Of a stretch of DNA of 64,000 nucleotides, positions 48,169 to 57,618 are shown piece after piece. The stretch's first letter is position 1, and each line of letters opens with the position of its first letter. Source of the stretch: CAWCDJ01 sp963836015 (GTDB lineage: Bacteria; Acidobacteriota; Terriglobia; Bryobacterales; Bryobacteraceae). The position numbers were made by a program, and so were the translations under genes. Location: positions 62,001-126,000 of the forward strand of contig CAWIIF010000015.1 of assembly GCA_963836015.1 (NCBI GenBank), read 5' to 3'. Below the pieces are notes generated by a model that saw nothing but the letters and a program-made list of their open reading frames with translations, was not told where the DNA came from and searched no databases.

Positions 48169-50609
48169 ATGAAGCCGATACACCTTCGCTCGGGAGCCCT
48201 CGCACTCGGCTGCGCGCTATGCTCCTTCGCCGCGTACGCGCAATCCGCGGGTTCGAGCGTGCTCCACGTGGGTTTTCGGAAGCTGGTCTCCCGCGCCGAC
48301 CTGACTTACGACAAGCCGGCGTCTCGAAGCGAAGAGGGCATGCCGGTCGGGAACGGCCGCATGGGCAGCCTGGTCTGGACCACTCCTTCGGCGCTCCACT
48401 TTCAGATCAACCGCGTCGATGTATTCGCCGAGAACAGCTATACCACCAGCTTCCCGCGCGCCGATACGGATTACGCCAGCGGCTGCGGGTACGTGGACAT
48501 CAACCTGGTCGAATCGGGCGACGACGTGTTTACGGGCGCCGGCTTCCGCCAGACGCTCTCGGTCTATGACGGTCTGATGGCCGCCCATGGCAACGGCGTC
48601 ACCGCGCGCGTGCTCGCGTGGCCGGAGCGGGACGTCACGGCGGTGGAGATCGACGATCAGCGCCAGCATCCGGAAGCCATCAATATCGACCTGCGCATGC
48701 TGCGCTACCTGGTCGCGGTGATCAACGGCAAGAACTGGGAACTCACCAGGGAGCACGCTGTGACAGTCCAGACGGCGGAACACTCCGCCACGTCGCGGCT
48801 GGATATACGGAACGGCCGGATCCTGTTGACGCAGGAATTTCGGGAAGGCGGATACTATGACTCATCCGCTGTCGCGATCGCCGTACTGGGGCGGCCGTCG
48901 AGGGCGCGCTACCTGAACGAAAGCACCGTGCAGCTCTCCGCGTCTCCCGGGAAGGGCCGGTTTACCATTCTGATCTCGAGCGCCGCCAGCTTCGATCCAA
49001 CAGGCAGACATCGCGGCACTTGTCGCTGAAGGACCTGGATGCCGCGGCGGCGCAGGGTTTTGCAGGTCTGGCGGCCAGTACCGAATCCTGGTGGCACGAT
49101 TTCTGGGCCAGCGGCTTCGTCCACATGCACAGCAGCGACGAGCAGGCGGATTTCGTGGAGCAGAATTACACGTATTTCCTGTACCTGATGGGCGCTAGCT
49201 CGCGCGGCCAATACCCGCCGCGGTTCGGCGGCATGATCTGGTACACCAACGGCGACATGCGGCGCTGGGGTTCGCAGTACTGGTGGGCGAACATGAGCGC
49301 CTATTACCGGAATCTGCTGCCGGCCGGACGCCTGGAGCTGATGGACCCGCTGTTCTCGATGTACAGCGGCATGTACGATGCCTGTGCGCTGGCCGCGCGC
49401 CAGCAATGGGGTTCGCAGGGAATCTGGATTCCGGAGACCACGTTCTTCAACGGCCCCGAAAAGCTTCCCGACGATATCGCGGCGGAGATGCGCGACCTCT
49501 ACCTGGCGCGCAAGCCGGCCGGCGAGATGTCGGAGCGGTTCCGCTGGTGGTCCGAGACGGAGAACCGGCACAACAGCCGCTGGAACTTCCATGCCGACGG
49601 CAAGTGGGAGCACGGCCACTACGTGGTTGCGGACAAGAAACACGGCATCTTCGGCCATACCAGCCACATCATGGGCGATGCCGCGCGGATTGCGTCCCTC
49701 TACTGGGATCGCTACCTGGATACGCTCGACCCGGCGTGGCTGCGCGAGCGCGCTTATCCCATGATCAAGGGCGCGGCCGAGTTCTACCGCAATTTTCCGA
49801 ACTTCCGCAAGGGAGACGACGGCAAGTATCACATCTACCACGTCAACAACGGCGAATCGAACTGGGATACTCCGGACACGCTTTCGGAGGTGGCGAACAT
49901 GCACATGATCTTCCCGCTGGCGATACGCGCGTCCGAGATTCTGGGCGAGGATCCGGACCTGCGCTCGCAATGGCAGGAAATTGTGCGCGATCTCGTGCCC
50001 GTGCCCAAAAGCAATCGCGGCATGGGTCCCGGCGGTTTCGGCGGATTCATTTTCGGCAGCGGTACGGCAGGGGCGATCGCGCCGCTGGGGGAGGACCGGG
50101 AATTGAAGGCGCGCTTCCTCAACTTCAACCGGACTTCGGGCTTCATCGACAATCCGGGGATCGGGGGAGCGCAGATTTTTCGCAACCGGCTGCGGCTGCG
50201 CGAAGGTCCCGGCGCTATCGACGCGGAGCACATCGGCGGGCTGACCTCGGGAATTCACTCCTCGCTCCTGACGAACACCGCCGCGACGGGCGAAGATCCG
50301 GTGCTGCAAGTCTTTCCCGCATGGCCGAAGGACTGGAACACGGAATACCGGCTGCTGGCTCCGGGAGCGTTCCTGGTCACCTCTTCCATGCGGGAGGGGC
50401 GCGTGGAGTTCGTGGAGCTGCAATCGCAAGCCGGAGCGCCGGTCAAGCTGCGGAACCCGTGGGGCAGCGCGGCGGTAACGCTGTACCGCAACGGCAGGAA
50501 GGCCCAGGACCTGGAAGGAGGGCAGCTCGCTTTTCCCACGGCCAAGGGCGAAGATCTTCTCGTGCTGCCGAAGGGCACGGCGCCGGAATCCGTTAAGCGC
50601 AGCTTCTAG
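48169..50609 (+). pseudogene. Secreted (alpha/alpha)6 glycosidase (GH95/DUF5703-like), one frameshift
   Basis: The N-terminal part has a signal peptide (MKPIHLRSGALALGCALCSFAAYAQ) and an opening typical of such enzymes (GMPVGNGRMGSLVWTTPSALHFQINRVDVFAEN). The C-terminal part has helical-barrel repeats (WWANMSAYYRNLLPAGRLELMDPLFSMY; GHTSHIMGDAARIASLYWDRYLDTLDPAWLRERAYPMIKGAAEFYRNFP). They are in different frames, joined at about 49000-49005 by the loss of one base (or gain of two). Corrected length is about 813 residues. A TTG at 49020 could start a separate downstream protein, but this is less likely than a frameshift. Probably a fucosidase-like or related exo-enzyme. Confidence 0.72.
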
Positions 50610-50647
50610 GCTCGCGGTGATTTCCGCTATCATATCCTGCACGCCCT

Positions 50648-53065
50648 ATGGCTGCCCCGTATTCTTCCGTGTCGTCCCAGGCCTCCCGCCACTTGCCGCT
50701 TCTGGTCTTGTTATTCGCCGGCAGCGGCTGTTCCGGCCTCATTTACGAGACCGTCTGGTACCAGCATCTGCAACTTGCCATCGGAGCGACCGCGGTGTCG
50801 CTCGGATTTCTGCTGGCCACCTTTATGGGGGGCTTGTGCCTGGGAAGCATCTGTCTGCCGCGCCTTCGTCTGGCCGGCCGGCACCCGCTGCGGATCTACG
50901 GATTCATCGAGCTGGGCATCGGGGCTTGCGCGGTCCTGGTGCATTTCTGCCTGCCCCTGGTTAACCGCGTGTACATCGCCGGAGCGGAGCACGGGATGCC
51001 CGGTATGCTGCTTCGTGGAATGGTCTGCGCGGTCTGCCTGCTGCCGCCCACCATGTTGATGGGGGCCTCCCTGCCGGCCATCGTGCGTTGGATCCGCTCC
51101 ACTCGCGAAGGCGTCTCCTGGTGGGGCATGCTCTACGGCGGCAATACCGCCGGGGCCGTTTTCGGATGCCTTTTCGCCGGCTTCTGGCTGCTGCGGCTGT
51201 ACAACATGGCGACCGCTACCTTTGTGGCCGTCGCGTTGAACCTGGCGGTCGCCGCCGTCAGCTTCCGGCTGGCCGCCGTAACCCCCGCCTGCCCCGCCGA
51301 TTTCCAGGCCGACGTGCCGTCCCGCCGCCGTATCGATTGGCCCGTCTACCTGGGCATCGCGATTTCGGGCGCCACCGCACTGGGCGCGGAAGTCCTGTGG
51401 ACACGGCTCCTGGGCATGCTGCTCGGCCTCACCGTCTACGCCTTCTCCATCATCCTGGCGGTCTTTCTGTCCGGGCTGGCGACCGGCAGTTGGATCGGCT
51501 CACTGATATTGCGCGCGGTATCGCCCCGGGCCGCGCTGGGCTGGTGCCAGATCCTGCTGGCGCCGGCCATCGCCTGGACCGTCTGGATCATCGCCGCGTC
51601 GCTGCCATACTGGCCCATCAATCCCCTGTTGACCATCAACCCCTGGCACATTTTCCAACTCGACCTCGTGCGCTGCGCCTGGGCGATTCTGCCGCCCACG
51701 CTCCTGTGGGGCGCCAGTTTCCCGCTGGCCGCCGCTGCCGTGGCCGCCCCCGGCGAAGATCCGGGAAGGGTCATGGGCAACATCTACGCCGCCAATACCC
51801 TGGGCGCGATTATCGGCGCGCTCGGCGTCAGCCTGGTGCTCATCCCGGCTGCCGGGACGCAGGCTACTGCCCGCATCCTGCTGCTGGCCGCCGTGGCCGG
51901 GGGACTGGTGGTGCTGCTGCCGGTGATGCGCAGCGGAGCGTCGAAGGCCGCCGCGGCCGCACTGACGGTGTCCGTGGCGATCGCCGTCTGGCTGGCCTCG
52001 GGACTCCCGCCCGTGCCCGGAGGCTTGATCGCCTATGGCCGCCGCATGGCCATCAACGCCGGACAGTACGAGGTCCTGTATACCGTCGAGGGGCGCAATT
52101 CGTCGGTGGCCATCACCAGGTGGGGCAATTCGATCGAAATTGACGTCAACGGGCACGTGGAAGCCACCACCCAGCCGTACGATATGCGGTTGCAGCGTAT
52201 GGTCGGGCACCTGCCCGCGATGCTGCATCCCAACCCCAAATCGGTTTTGGGAATCGGCTTCGGCGCCGGCGTTTCGGCCGGAACCTTCACCCGCTATCCC
52301 GGAATCGAGAGCATCACCATCTGCGAAATCGAGCCGGTGATCCCGCCCACATCTACGCGCTTCTTCGGCCGCCAGAACTACGAGGTCTACCGCAATCCCA
52401 AGACCCACGTCATCTTCGACGATGCCCGCCACTACCTGATGACCACCAACTCGAAGTTCGACATCATTGCGAGCGACCCACTCGATGTGTTTGCCAAAGG
52501 CACCGCATCGCTCTATTCGAGCGAGTACTTCGAGGCGGTGCGGCGCCATCTCAATCCGGGCGGTATCTTCACGCTGTACGTGCCGCTCTACGAGAGCGAC
52601 GAGCGGACCGTGAAGAGCGAGATGGCGACCTTTTTCGAGGCTTTTCCGTACGCCACCATCTGGGCCAATACGGTAAACGGGCACGGCTACGACATGGTCT
52701 TCATGGGCCACCTGGACCCTCCGCGGATCGATCTCGACCAGGTGCAGCAGCGTCTGGAACGGGCCGACTACGCGCAGGCGGCCGAATCGCTGCGTGAAAT
52801 CGGCGTCGGGTCGGCGGTGGACCTGCTCTCCACTTACGCCGGCCGGAAGTCCGATCTCGGCGCGTGGTCGGCCGGCGCCGAAATCAATACAGATGGCGAC
52901 CTGCGCCTTCAATACCTGGCGGGATGGGGCATCAACTCGAGCATGGAAGACGTTCTTTACAACCAGATGCGGCGTCGCCGGCGTCCTCCGGACGGGTTGT
53001 TTACGGGCTCGCCCGAACATGTCGCGGAGTTGCTCGAGTCGATTTCCGCCCCATCGTCCTGGTAA
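50648..53065 (+). CDS. Fused MFS-like transporter / spermidine synthase-like protein
   Basis: An 805-residue membrane protein. The first 450 residues hold about 12 hydrophobic helices (for example LPLLVLLFAGSGCSGLIYETVWYQ, the usual start of this family, and TLGAIIGALGVSLVLIPAAG). The remainder is a spermidine-synthase-type methyltransferase fold with GIGFGAGVSAG as the nucleotide pocket, CEIEP, and FDDARHYL followed by FDIIASDPLDVF. Members are common in Acidobacteria but their substrate is unproven; polyamine synthesis should not be assumed. A TATCAT lies 14 bases before the ATG. Confidence 0.85.
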   Translation: MAAPYSSVSSQASRHLPLLVLLFAGSGCSGLIYETVWYQHLQLAIGATAVSLGFLLATFMGGLCLGSICLPRLRLAGRHPLRIYGFIELGIGACAVLVHFCLPLVNRVYIAGAEHGMPGMLLRGMVCAVCLLPPTMLMGASLPAIVRWIRSTREGVSWWGMLYGGNTAGAVFGCLFAGFWLLRLYNMATATFVAVALNLAVAAVSFRLAAVTPACPADFQADVPSRRRIDWPVYLGIAISGATALGAEVLWTRLLGMLLGLTVYAFSIILAVFLSGLATGSWIGSLILRAVSPRAALGWCQILLAPAIAWTVWIIAASLPYWPINPLLTINPWHIFQLDLVRCAWAILPPTLLWGASFPLAAAAVAAPGEDPGRVMGNIYAANTLGAIIGALGVSLVLIPAAGTQATARILLLAAVAGGLVVLLPVMRSGASKAAAAALTVSVAIAVWLASGLPPVPGGLIAYGRRMAINAGQYEVLYTVEGRNSSVAITRWGNSIEIDVNGHVEATTQPYDMRLQRMVGHLPAMLHPNPKSVLGIGFGAGVSAGTFTRYPGIESITICEIEPVIPPTSTRFFGRQNYEVYRNPKTHVIFDDARHYLMTTNSKFDIIASDPLDVFAKGTASLYSSEYFEAVRRHLNPGGIFTLYVPLYESDERTVKSEMATFFEAFPYATIWANTVNGHGYDMVFMGHLDPPRIDLDQVQQRLERADYAQAAESLREIGVGSAVDLLSTYAGRKSDLGAWSAGAEINTDGDLRLQYLAGWGINSSMEDVLYNQMRRRRRPPDGLFTGSPEHVAELLESISAPSSW

Positions 53066-53164
53066 CACGGATTAAGAGTTGCGTCTCCTCCGCGGACTGT
53101 GATATTGTCCTGTCCACCTGTACTCTGCAGTGAGGGAAAATTTCGGCCGAGGAGGAGTCCTGGG

Positions 53165-53947
53165 ATGCTGCTTGCTCCCGTAATCTGGGTTCTGACGGTC
53201 ATTATCGTTTACTTTTTCGCCGCCAAAACCTGGTGGTTTCCACCCCCTATCAATCACCATGGACAACTGTATGACGCTCAGTTCATGCGGACCTTGATCG
53301 TGGTGGGTGTGATCTTCTTCCTGGCCCAGGCCGCGCTCGGCTACGCCATCATGAAGTTCCGCGATAAGGGCCGCCGCGCCATTTATTCGCACGGAAACAA
53401 CAAGCTCGAAACCCTGTGGACCACGGCCACCGCCGTGCTCTTCCTGGGACTGGTGGTGATGGGCACCAAGATCTGGGCGGGCGTGCATTTCGACGAAGCC
53501 CCGCCCGACGCCATTCCCATCGAAGTCATGGCCAAGCAGTTTGCCTGGAGTTTCCGCTATCCCGGTCCCGACGGGAAGTTCGGCCGTACCGATCTCAAGC
53601 TGGTCAACGATGCCGCGGGCAACCCCATGGGTATCGACGACAAGGACCCGGCCGGCAAGGACGACATCGTCAGCGCTTCCCTCAAGGTGCCGGTCGGAAA
53701 ACACATCAAGTTGATCATGCACTCCCGGGACGTGATCCATAACTTTTTCGTCCGCGAACTTCGGATGAAGCAGGATATTGTCCCCGGCATGGAAATCCCG
53801 CTGCACTTCGAGGCCGACCAGACCGGCATTTACGAAGTGCCCTGCTCGGAGCTATGCGGCCTGGGGCATTTCCAGATGCGCACTACCATGCAGGTGATGA
53901 CCGCAGCCGAGTTCGAGCAGTGGAAGCAGCAACAGGCCCAGAAATGA
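53165..53947 (+). CDS. coxB: Cytochrome c oxidase subunit II
   Basis: A 260-residue subunit with two membrane helices (residues about 3-22 and 40-60, a third hydrophobic stretch near 92) and a periplasmic cupredoxin domain. The CuA site is complete: upstream His in SRDVIHNFFV and the cluster CSELCGLGHFQM. There is no fused cytochrome c domain, unlike many caa3 subunits II. It starts the operon coxB-coxA-coxC-coxC2-coxD. Confidence 0.94.
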   Translation: MLLAPVIWVLTVIIVYFFAAKTWWFPPPINHHGQLYDAQFMRTLIVVGVIFFLAQAALGYAIMKFRDKGRRAIYSHGNNKLETLWTTATAVLFLGLVVMGTKIWAGVHFDEAPPDAIPIEVMAKQFAWSFRYPGPDGKFGRTDLKLVNDAAGNPMGIDDKDPAGKDDIVSASLKVPVGKHIKLIMHSRDVIHNFFVRELRMKQDIVPGMEIPLHFEADQTGIYEVPCSELCGLGHFQMRTTMQVMTAAEFEQWKQQQAQK

Positions 53948-53972
53948 CGTCACCAACCCCCGAGGTAACCCT

Positions 53973-55748
53973 ATGTCCTCTCCTGTAGCCCACACGGCGC
54001 ATGCTGCGCCGCAAGGCTTCATTCGAAAGTACATTTTCAGCCTGGATCACAAGGTGATTGGCATCCAGTATTATTTCCTGGGCCTCTTCTCGGTGTTTCT
54101 GGGCATGTCGCTTTCGCTGCTGATGCGCTACCACATGGTTAACCCGAACGTGGCGGTCTCGTGGTTCGGGAAGTTATGGCCCACCGCCGCGGCCGGCGGC
54201 GTAATGACTCCGGAACTCTACCTCTCGCTGATGACCATGCACGGCACCATCATGGTGTTCTTCGTGCTCACGACGGTTCCGCAGAGCGGCTTCGGCAATT
54301 ATTTCCTGCCGATTCAAATAGGCGCCGAGGATATGGCCTTCCCGGTGCTGAATATGATGTCGTTCTGGACCACGTTCCTGGCGCTGGTGGTGATGGTCTC
54401 CGCGTTCTTCGTGCAGGGCGGCGCGCCGCTCTCCGGATGGACCGCGTATCCGCCGCTCTCGGGCGCCGGCCGCCTCACGGGTCCCGGCGAAGGCATGGGC
54501 CAGAACCTGTGGATCCTCAGCATCGCCATCTTCTGCGGGGCGTCGCTCATGGGCGCCATCAACTTCATCGCCACCACGGTGGACCTGCGCTGCAAAGGCA
54601 TGACCCTGATGCGCATGCCGCTCACGTGTTGGACCTGGCTGGTCACCGCCATCCTCGGCCTGCTCGGGTTTGCCGTCCTGCTTTCGGCGGGCGTGCTGCT
54701 GCTGCTCGACCGCACGGTGGGCACCAGCTTCTTCCTGCCGGCCGGCCTGATGATCAACGACCAGATCATCACCAATCATAAGGGCGGCTCGCCGCTGCTC
54801 TGGCAGCACCTGTTCTGGTTCTTCGGGCATCCCGAGGTATACATCGCCATCCTTCCCGGCATGGGAGTGACTTCGCAGCTGCTCTCCACTTTCTCGCGCA
54901 AGCCGATCTTCGGCTATAAAGCGATGGTGTACGCCATCCTGAGCATCGGTTTCCTGGGCTTCCTGGTCTGGGGCCACCACATGTTCATGAGCGGCATGAA
55001 CCCGTATTCGGCCATGGCATTCTCGGTCCTCACCATGTGCATCGGAGTGCCATCCGCCATCAAGACATTCAACTGGATAGGGACGATCTGGAACGGCAAG
55101 ATTCAGTTCACTACAGCCATGCTGTTCGCGCTGGGCTTCGTCTCCCTGTTCGTGACCGGCGGCGTGAGCGGAATCTTCCTGGGTCAGCCGGCGCTCGACC
55201 TCTACTTCCACGACACCTACTTCGTGGTGGGCCACTTCCACATGATCATGGGGGTGGCGGCCATCTTCGGGATGTTCGCAGGCACCTTCTACTGGTTCCC
55301 CAAAATGTTCGGCCGCATGATGAACGAGACGCTCGGCAAGATCCATTTCTACCTTACGTTCATCGGCGTCTACTGTATCTTCACGCCCATGCACTTCCTG
55401 GGCATCGTCGGGAACCCGCGCCGCTATGCCGATTTCACCAACGTGGAGTACCTGGCGGGTGTGATCCCGGTACACCAGTTCATGACCTATGCGGCGTACG
55501 TCACCGCCGGCGCGCAGTTGATCTTTCTTTTCAATCTGATCTGGAGCCTGAAAAAAGGGCCGGTGGCCGAGATCAATCCCTGGCACTCGACGACGCTCGA
55601 GTGGACCGTGCCCTCGCCGCCTCCTTTCGATAATTTCGCGGGTGTCCACCCCGTGGTGAACCACGGTCCTTACGAATACAGTGTCCCGGGCGCGGACGAA
55701 GATTACATCATGCAGTCGGATCCGCCTTCAGTCCATTCTGAAGCCTGA
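53973..55748 (+). CDS. coxA: Cytochrome c oxidase subunit I
   Basis: A 591-residue haem-copper oxidase core with 12 helices. The low-spin haem ligand His is in MTMHGTIMVFF, the CuB/Tyr motif is FWFFGHPEVYIAILPG (with the Glu of a type A1 D-channel), and the second CuB pair with haem a3 ligand lies in FHDTYFVVGHFHMIMG. These indicate an A-type oxidase. The gene starts 25 bases after coxB and its stop overlaps the ATG of coxC by one base. Confidence 0.96.
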   Translation: MSSPVAHTAHAAPQGFIRKYIFSLDHKVIGIQYYFLGLFSVFLGMSLSLLMRYHMVNPNVAVSWFGKLWPTAAAGGVMTPELYLSLMTMHGTIMVFFVLTTVPQSGFGNYFLPIQIGAEDMAFPVLNMMSFWTTFLALVVMVSAFFVQGGAPLSGWTAYPPLSGAGRLTGPGEGMGQNLWILSIAIFCGASLMGAINFIATTVDLRCKGMTLMRMPLTCWTWLVTAILGLLGFAVLLSAGVLLLLDRTVGTSFFLPAGLMINDQIITNHKGGSPLLWQHLFWFFGHPEVYIAILPGMGVTSQLLSTFSRKPIFGYKAMVYAILSIGFLGFLVWGHHMFMSGMNPYSAMAFSVLTMCIGVPSAIKTFNWIGTIWNGKIQFTTAMLFALGFVSLFVTGGVSGIFLGQPALDLYFHDTYFVVGHFHMIMGVAAIFGMFAGTFYWFPKMFGRMMNETLGKIHFYLTFIGVYCIFTPMHFLGIVGNPRRYADFTNVEYLAGVIPVHQFMTYAAYVTAGAQLIFLFNLIWSLKKGPVAEINPWHSTTLEWTVPSPPPFDNFAGVHPVVNHGPYEYSVPGADEDYIMQSDPPSVHSEA

Positions 55749-56407
55749 TGCATCACATGGGTATGGCCGGTTCCCTCACTCACGACATCGTTCAAGGGCC
55801 TCCACCCCCGCCGGTCGATCGCGGCTGGGGTGGAGGCGATGACAGCGGCTCGGAAGGCCGGGGCTCCTCCCGCCGCGCTTCCTTCACGGGCCTGTTTGTA
55901 TTGCTGGCGGCCAGCACCATGGTTTTCGCCGCCTTTACCAGCGCGTTCGTCGTTCGCCGCGGGCTCTCCGACGACTGGATCAGCATGCCCAAGCCGCCGA
56001 TCCTGTTCGTCAACACGCTGGTCCTGCTGGCTTCGAGCGTAGTGCTCGACCTGTCGCGGCGCTCGCTCCGGGCTCACAATCGGAGCCGTTTTAATCTGTG
56101 GTGGACGGTGGCGACCGGTTTAGGTATTCTCTTCCTTTTGGGCCAGGCGCTGGCCTGGCGCGAGTTGAAGGATGCGGGTATCTACGTCGCCACCAATCCC
56201 AGCAGCTCGTTCTTTTATGTGCTTACCGCGTCGCACGCTTTTCACCTGCTGGGAGGCGTCGCGGCGCTGGTGTACGTGGATGTGCAGGCGCTGCGTCTGC
56301 GCCTCGGGCCGGCTAAGCGTACGGCCATCGACGTCACCGCGATCTTCTGGCATTTTCTGGATGGGATCTGGATCTTCCTGATGGTCCTATTTTACGTTTG
56401 GGGGTAA
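55748..56407 (+). CDS. coxC: Cytochrome c oxidase subunit III, first copy
   Basis: A 219-residue subunit with a Gly/Pro-rich 45-residue N-terminal extension and five helices. FVLLAASTMVFAAFTSAFVV, SSSFFYVLTASHAFHLLGGVAAL and FWHFLDGIWIFLMVLFY are standard subunit III blocks. It begins with ATG overlapping the coxA stop (TGATG). A second subunit III gene follows by two bases. Confidence 0.88.
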   Translation: MHHMGMAGSLTHDIVQGPPPPPVDRGWGGGDDSGSEGRGSSRRASFTGLFVLLAASTMVFAAFTSAFVVRRGLSDDWISMPKPPILFVNTLVLLASSVVLDLSRRSLRAHNRSRFNLWWTVATGLGILFLLGQALAWRELKDAGIYVATNPSSSFFYVLTASHAFHLLGGVAALVYVDVQALRLRLGPAKRTAIDVTAIFWHFLDGIWIFLMVLFYVWG

Positions 56408-56409
56408 GG

Positions 56410-57045
56410 ATGTCGACCCAAGTTTCCGTCGCCGGTACATCGCATTGGGAAGGAGGACGGTCGCCCTACGCGACCAACTCGAAGAAGTTCGGAATGTGGC
56501 TGTTCATCATTTCGGATTCGCTCACCTTCTCCGCGCTGCTGTTCGCCTACACTTACGGCCGCGTTTCCAATCCGAACTGGCCTACGCCGTTCCACTTCTC
56601 GCCCAGCATCATCTTCTCGAGCATCATGACCTTCTGCCTGCTTTCGAGCAGCCTCACGATGGTGATGGCGGTGCACGCCATGAACCACGGCAAGCGCAAG
56701 GCGGCGGGCGGATGGATCCTCGCCACCATGGCCGGCGGGCTGGCGTTCGTCGTGCTTCACCTCAACGAGTGGATGAACCTCATTTACAACGAGCACGTGA
56801 CGGCCTCCAACAATCCGTGGGGCGTCCCGCAGTTCGGAGGGACCTTCTTCGCGCTGACCGGCCTGCACATGACGCACGTGATCATCGGGATCATCTACCT
56901 GGGCATCATCTGCCAGGCCGTGATGCGCGGCAAATTCCGGGCGGAAGACGTGGAGGTCAGCGGCCTCTACTGGCACTTCGTCGACCTGGTTTGGATGTTC
57001 ATTTTCCCGCTGGTCTACCTGATGTCCGCGAGAGTGAGCGGGTAA
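56410..57045 (+). CDS. Cytochrome c oxidase subunit III, second copy
   Basis: A 211-residue subunit III paralogue: KKFGMWLFIISDSLTFSALLFAYTYGR, then GGTFFALTGLHMTHVIIGIIYLG and YWHFVDLVWMFIFPLVYL. It keeps the HMTH and WHFVD features. The ATG at 56410 sits in GGTAAGGATG. Two subunit III genes in a row suggest that each may serve a different part of the complex or an alternative form; the sequence does not decide. Confidence 0.88.
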   Translation: MSTQVSVAGTSHWEGGRSPYATNSKKFGMWLFIISDSLTFSALLFAYTYGRVSNPNWPTPFHFSPSIIFSSIMTFCLLSSSLTMVMAVHAMNHGKRKAAGGWILATMAGGLAFVVLHLNEWMNLIYNEHVTASNNPWGVPQFGGTFFALTGLHMTHVIIGIIYLGIICQAVMRGKFRAEDVEVSGLYWHFVDLVWMFIFPLVYLMSARVSG

Positions 57046-57056
57046 GGAGCGAATCG

Positions 57057-57380
57057 ATGAGCGCGCATGCCGAAGAGATCGAACACGTAGCGGGCGCAAC
57101 CACGGCCACCTTTGCCAAGGTGTGGGTGACGCTTCTGGTGTTGACCGGAGTCGAGGTCTTCCTGGCCTACGAGCAGGTGCCGACCATGATCATGTTGACC
57201 GCGCTGATCGGAATCTCGATCATCAAGGCTGCCCTGATCATCGCCTATTTCATGCACCTGAAGTTCGAGCGCCTGAGCCTGTTTCTGACGCTTTTCCCAA
57301 TGCTGGTCTTCTGCATTCTGCTCATGCTGATCTTCCTCGGGGACGCGTCCCGCATCCCGCTGATGAGGCCGCCGGCATGA
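57057..57380 (+). CDS. coxD: Cytochrome c oxidase subunit IV (prokaryotic type)
   Basis: A 107-residue protein with three helices (FAKVWVTLLVLTGVEVFLAY, MIMLTALIGISIIKAALIIAYFMHLKFE, LFLTLFPMLVFCILLMLIFLG). KAALIIAYFMHLKFER is the signature of the COX4-pro/CtaF family. AAGGAGC precedes the ATG. Its stop overlaps the next start as ATGA. Confidence 0.88.
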   Translation: MSAHAEEIEHVAGATTATFAKVWVTLLVLTGVEVFLAYEQVPTMIMLTALIGISIIKAALIIAYFMHLKFERLSLFLTLFPMLVFCILLMLIFLGDASRIPLMRPPA

Positions 57381-57580
57381 GGCGGCTGCTGCTCGTCCCG
57401 ATCTTCGCCCTGGCTTTGAACGCGCAGTGCGTGATGTGCTACCGGACGGCCCACGCGCAGAATCAGGCTCGCGCGCGCGTGCTCGATGCCGGTATCGTGA
57501 TTCTGGGCGCGCCGCCGTTCCTGATCCTCGCCGGCTTCATCGCTTACGTATTTCAGCGCAGCGACCGCTATCGCGAATAG
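57377..57580 (+). CDS. Small CxxC membrane protein of the oxidase operon
   Basis: A 67-residue protein: signal or membrane helix (MRRLLLVPIFALALNAQ), then CVMCYRTAHAQN, then a second helix (VLDAGIVILGAPPFLILAGFIAYVF) and a charged tail. The Cys-x-x-Cys faces the periplasm by topology and could bind copper or haem, or act as a thiol pair. It is translationally coupled to coxD by ATGA, which supports an assembly or accessory role. No named family recognised. Confidence 0.6.
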   Translation: MRRLLLVPIFALALNAQCVMCYRTAHAQNQARARVLDAGIVILGAPPFLILAGFIAYVFQRSDRYRE

Positions 57581-57618
57581 CCGGCCACTTCGTTAGTGGT
57601 ATGCTGTTTGGGCGCACG

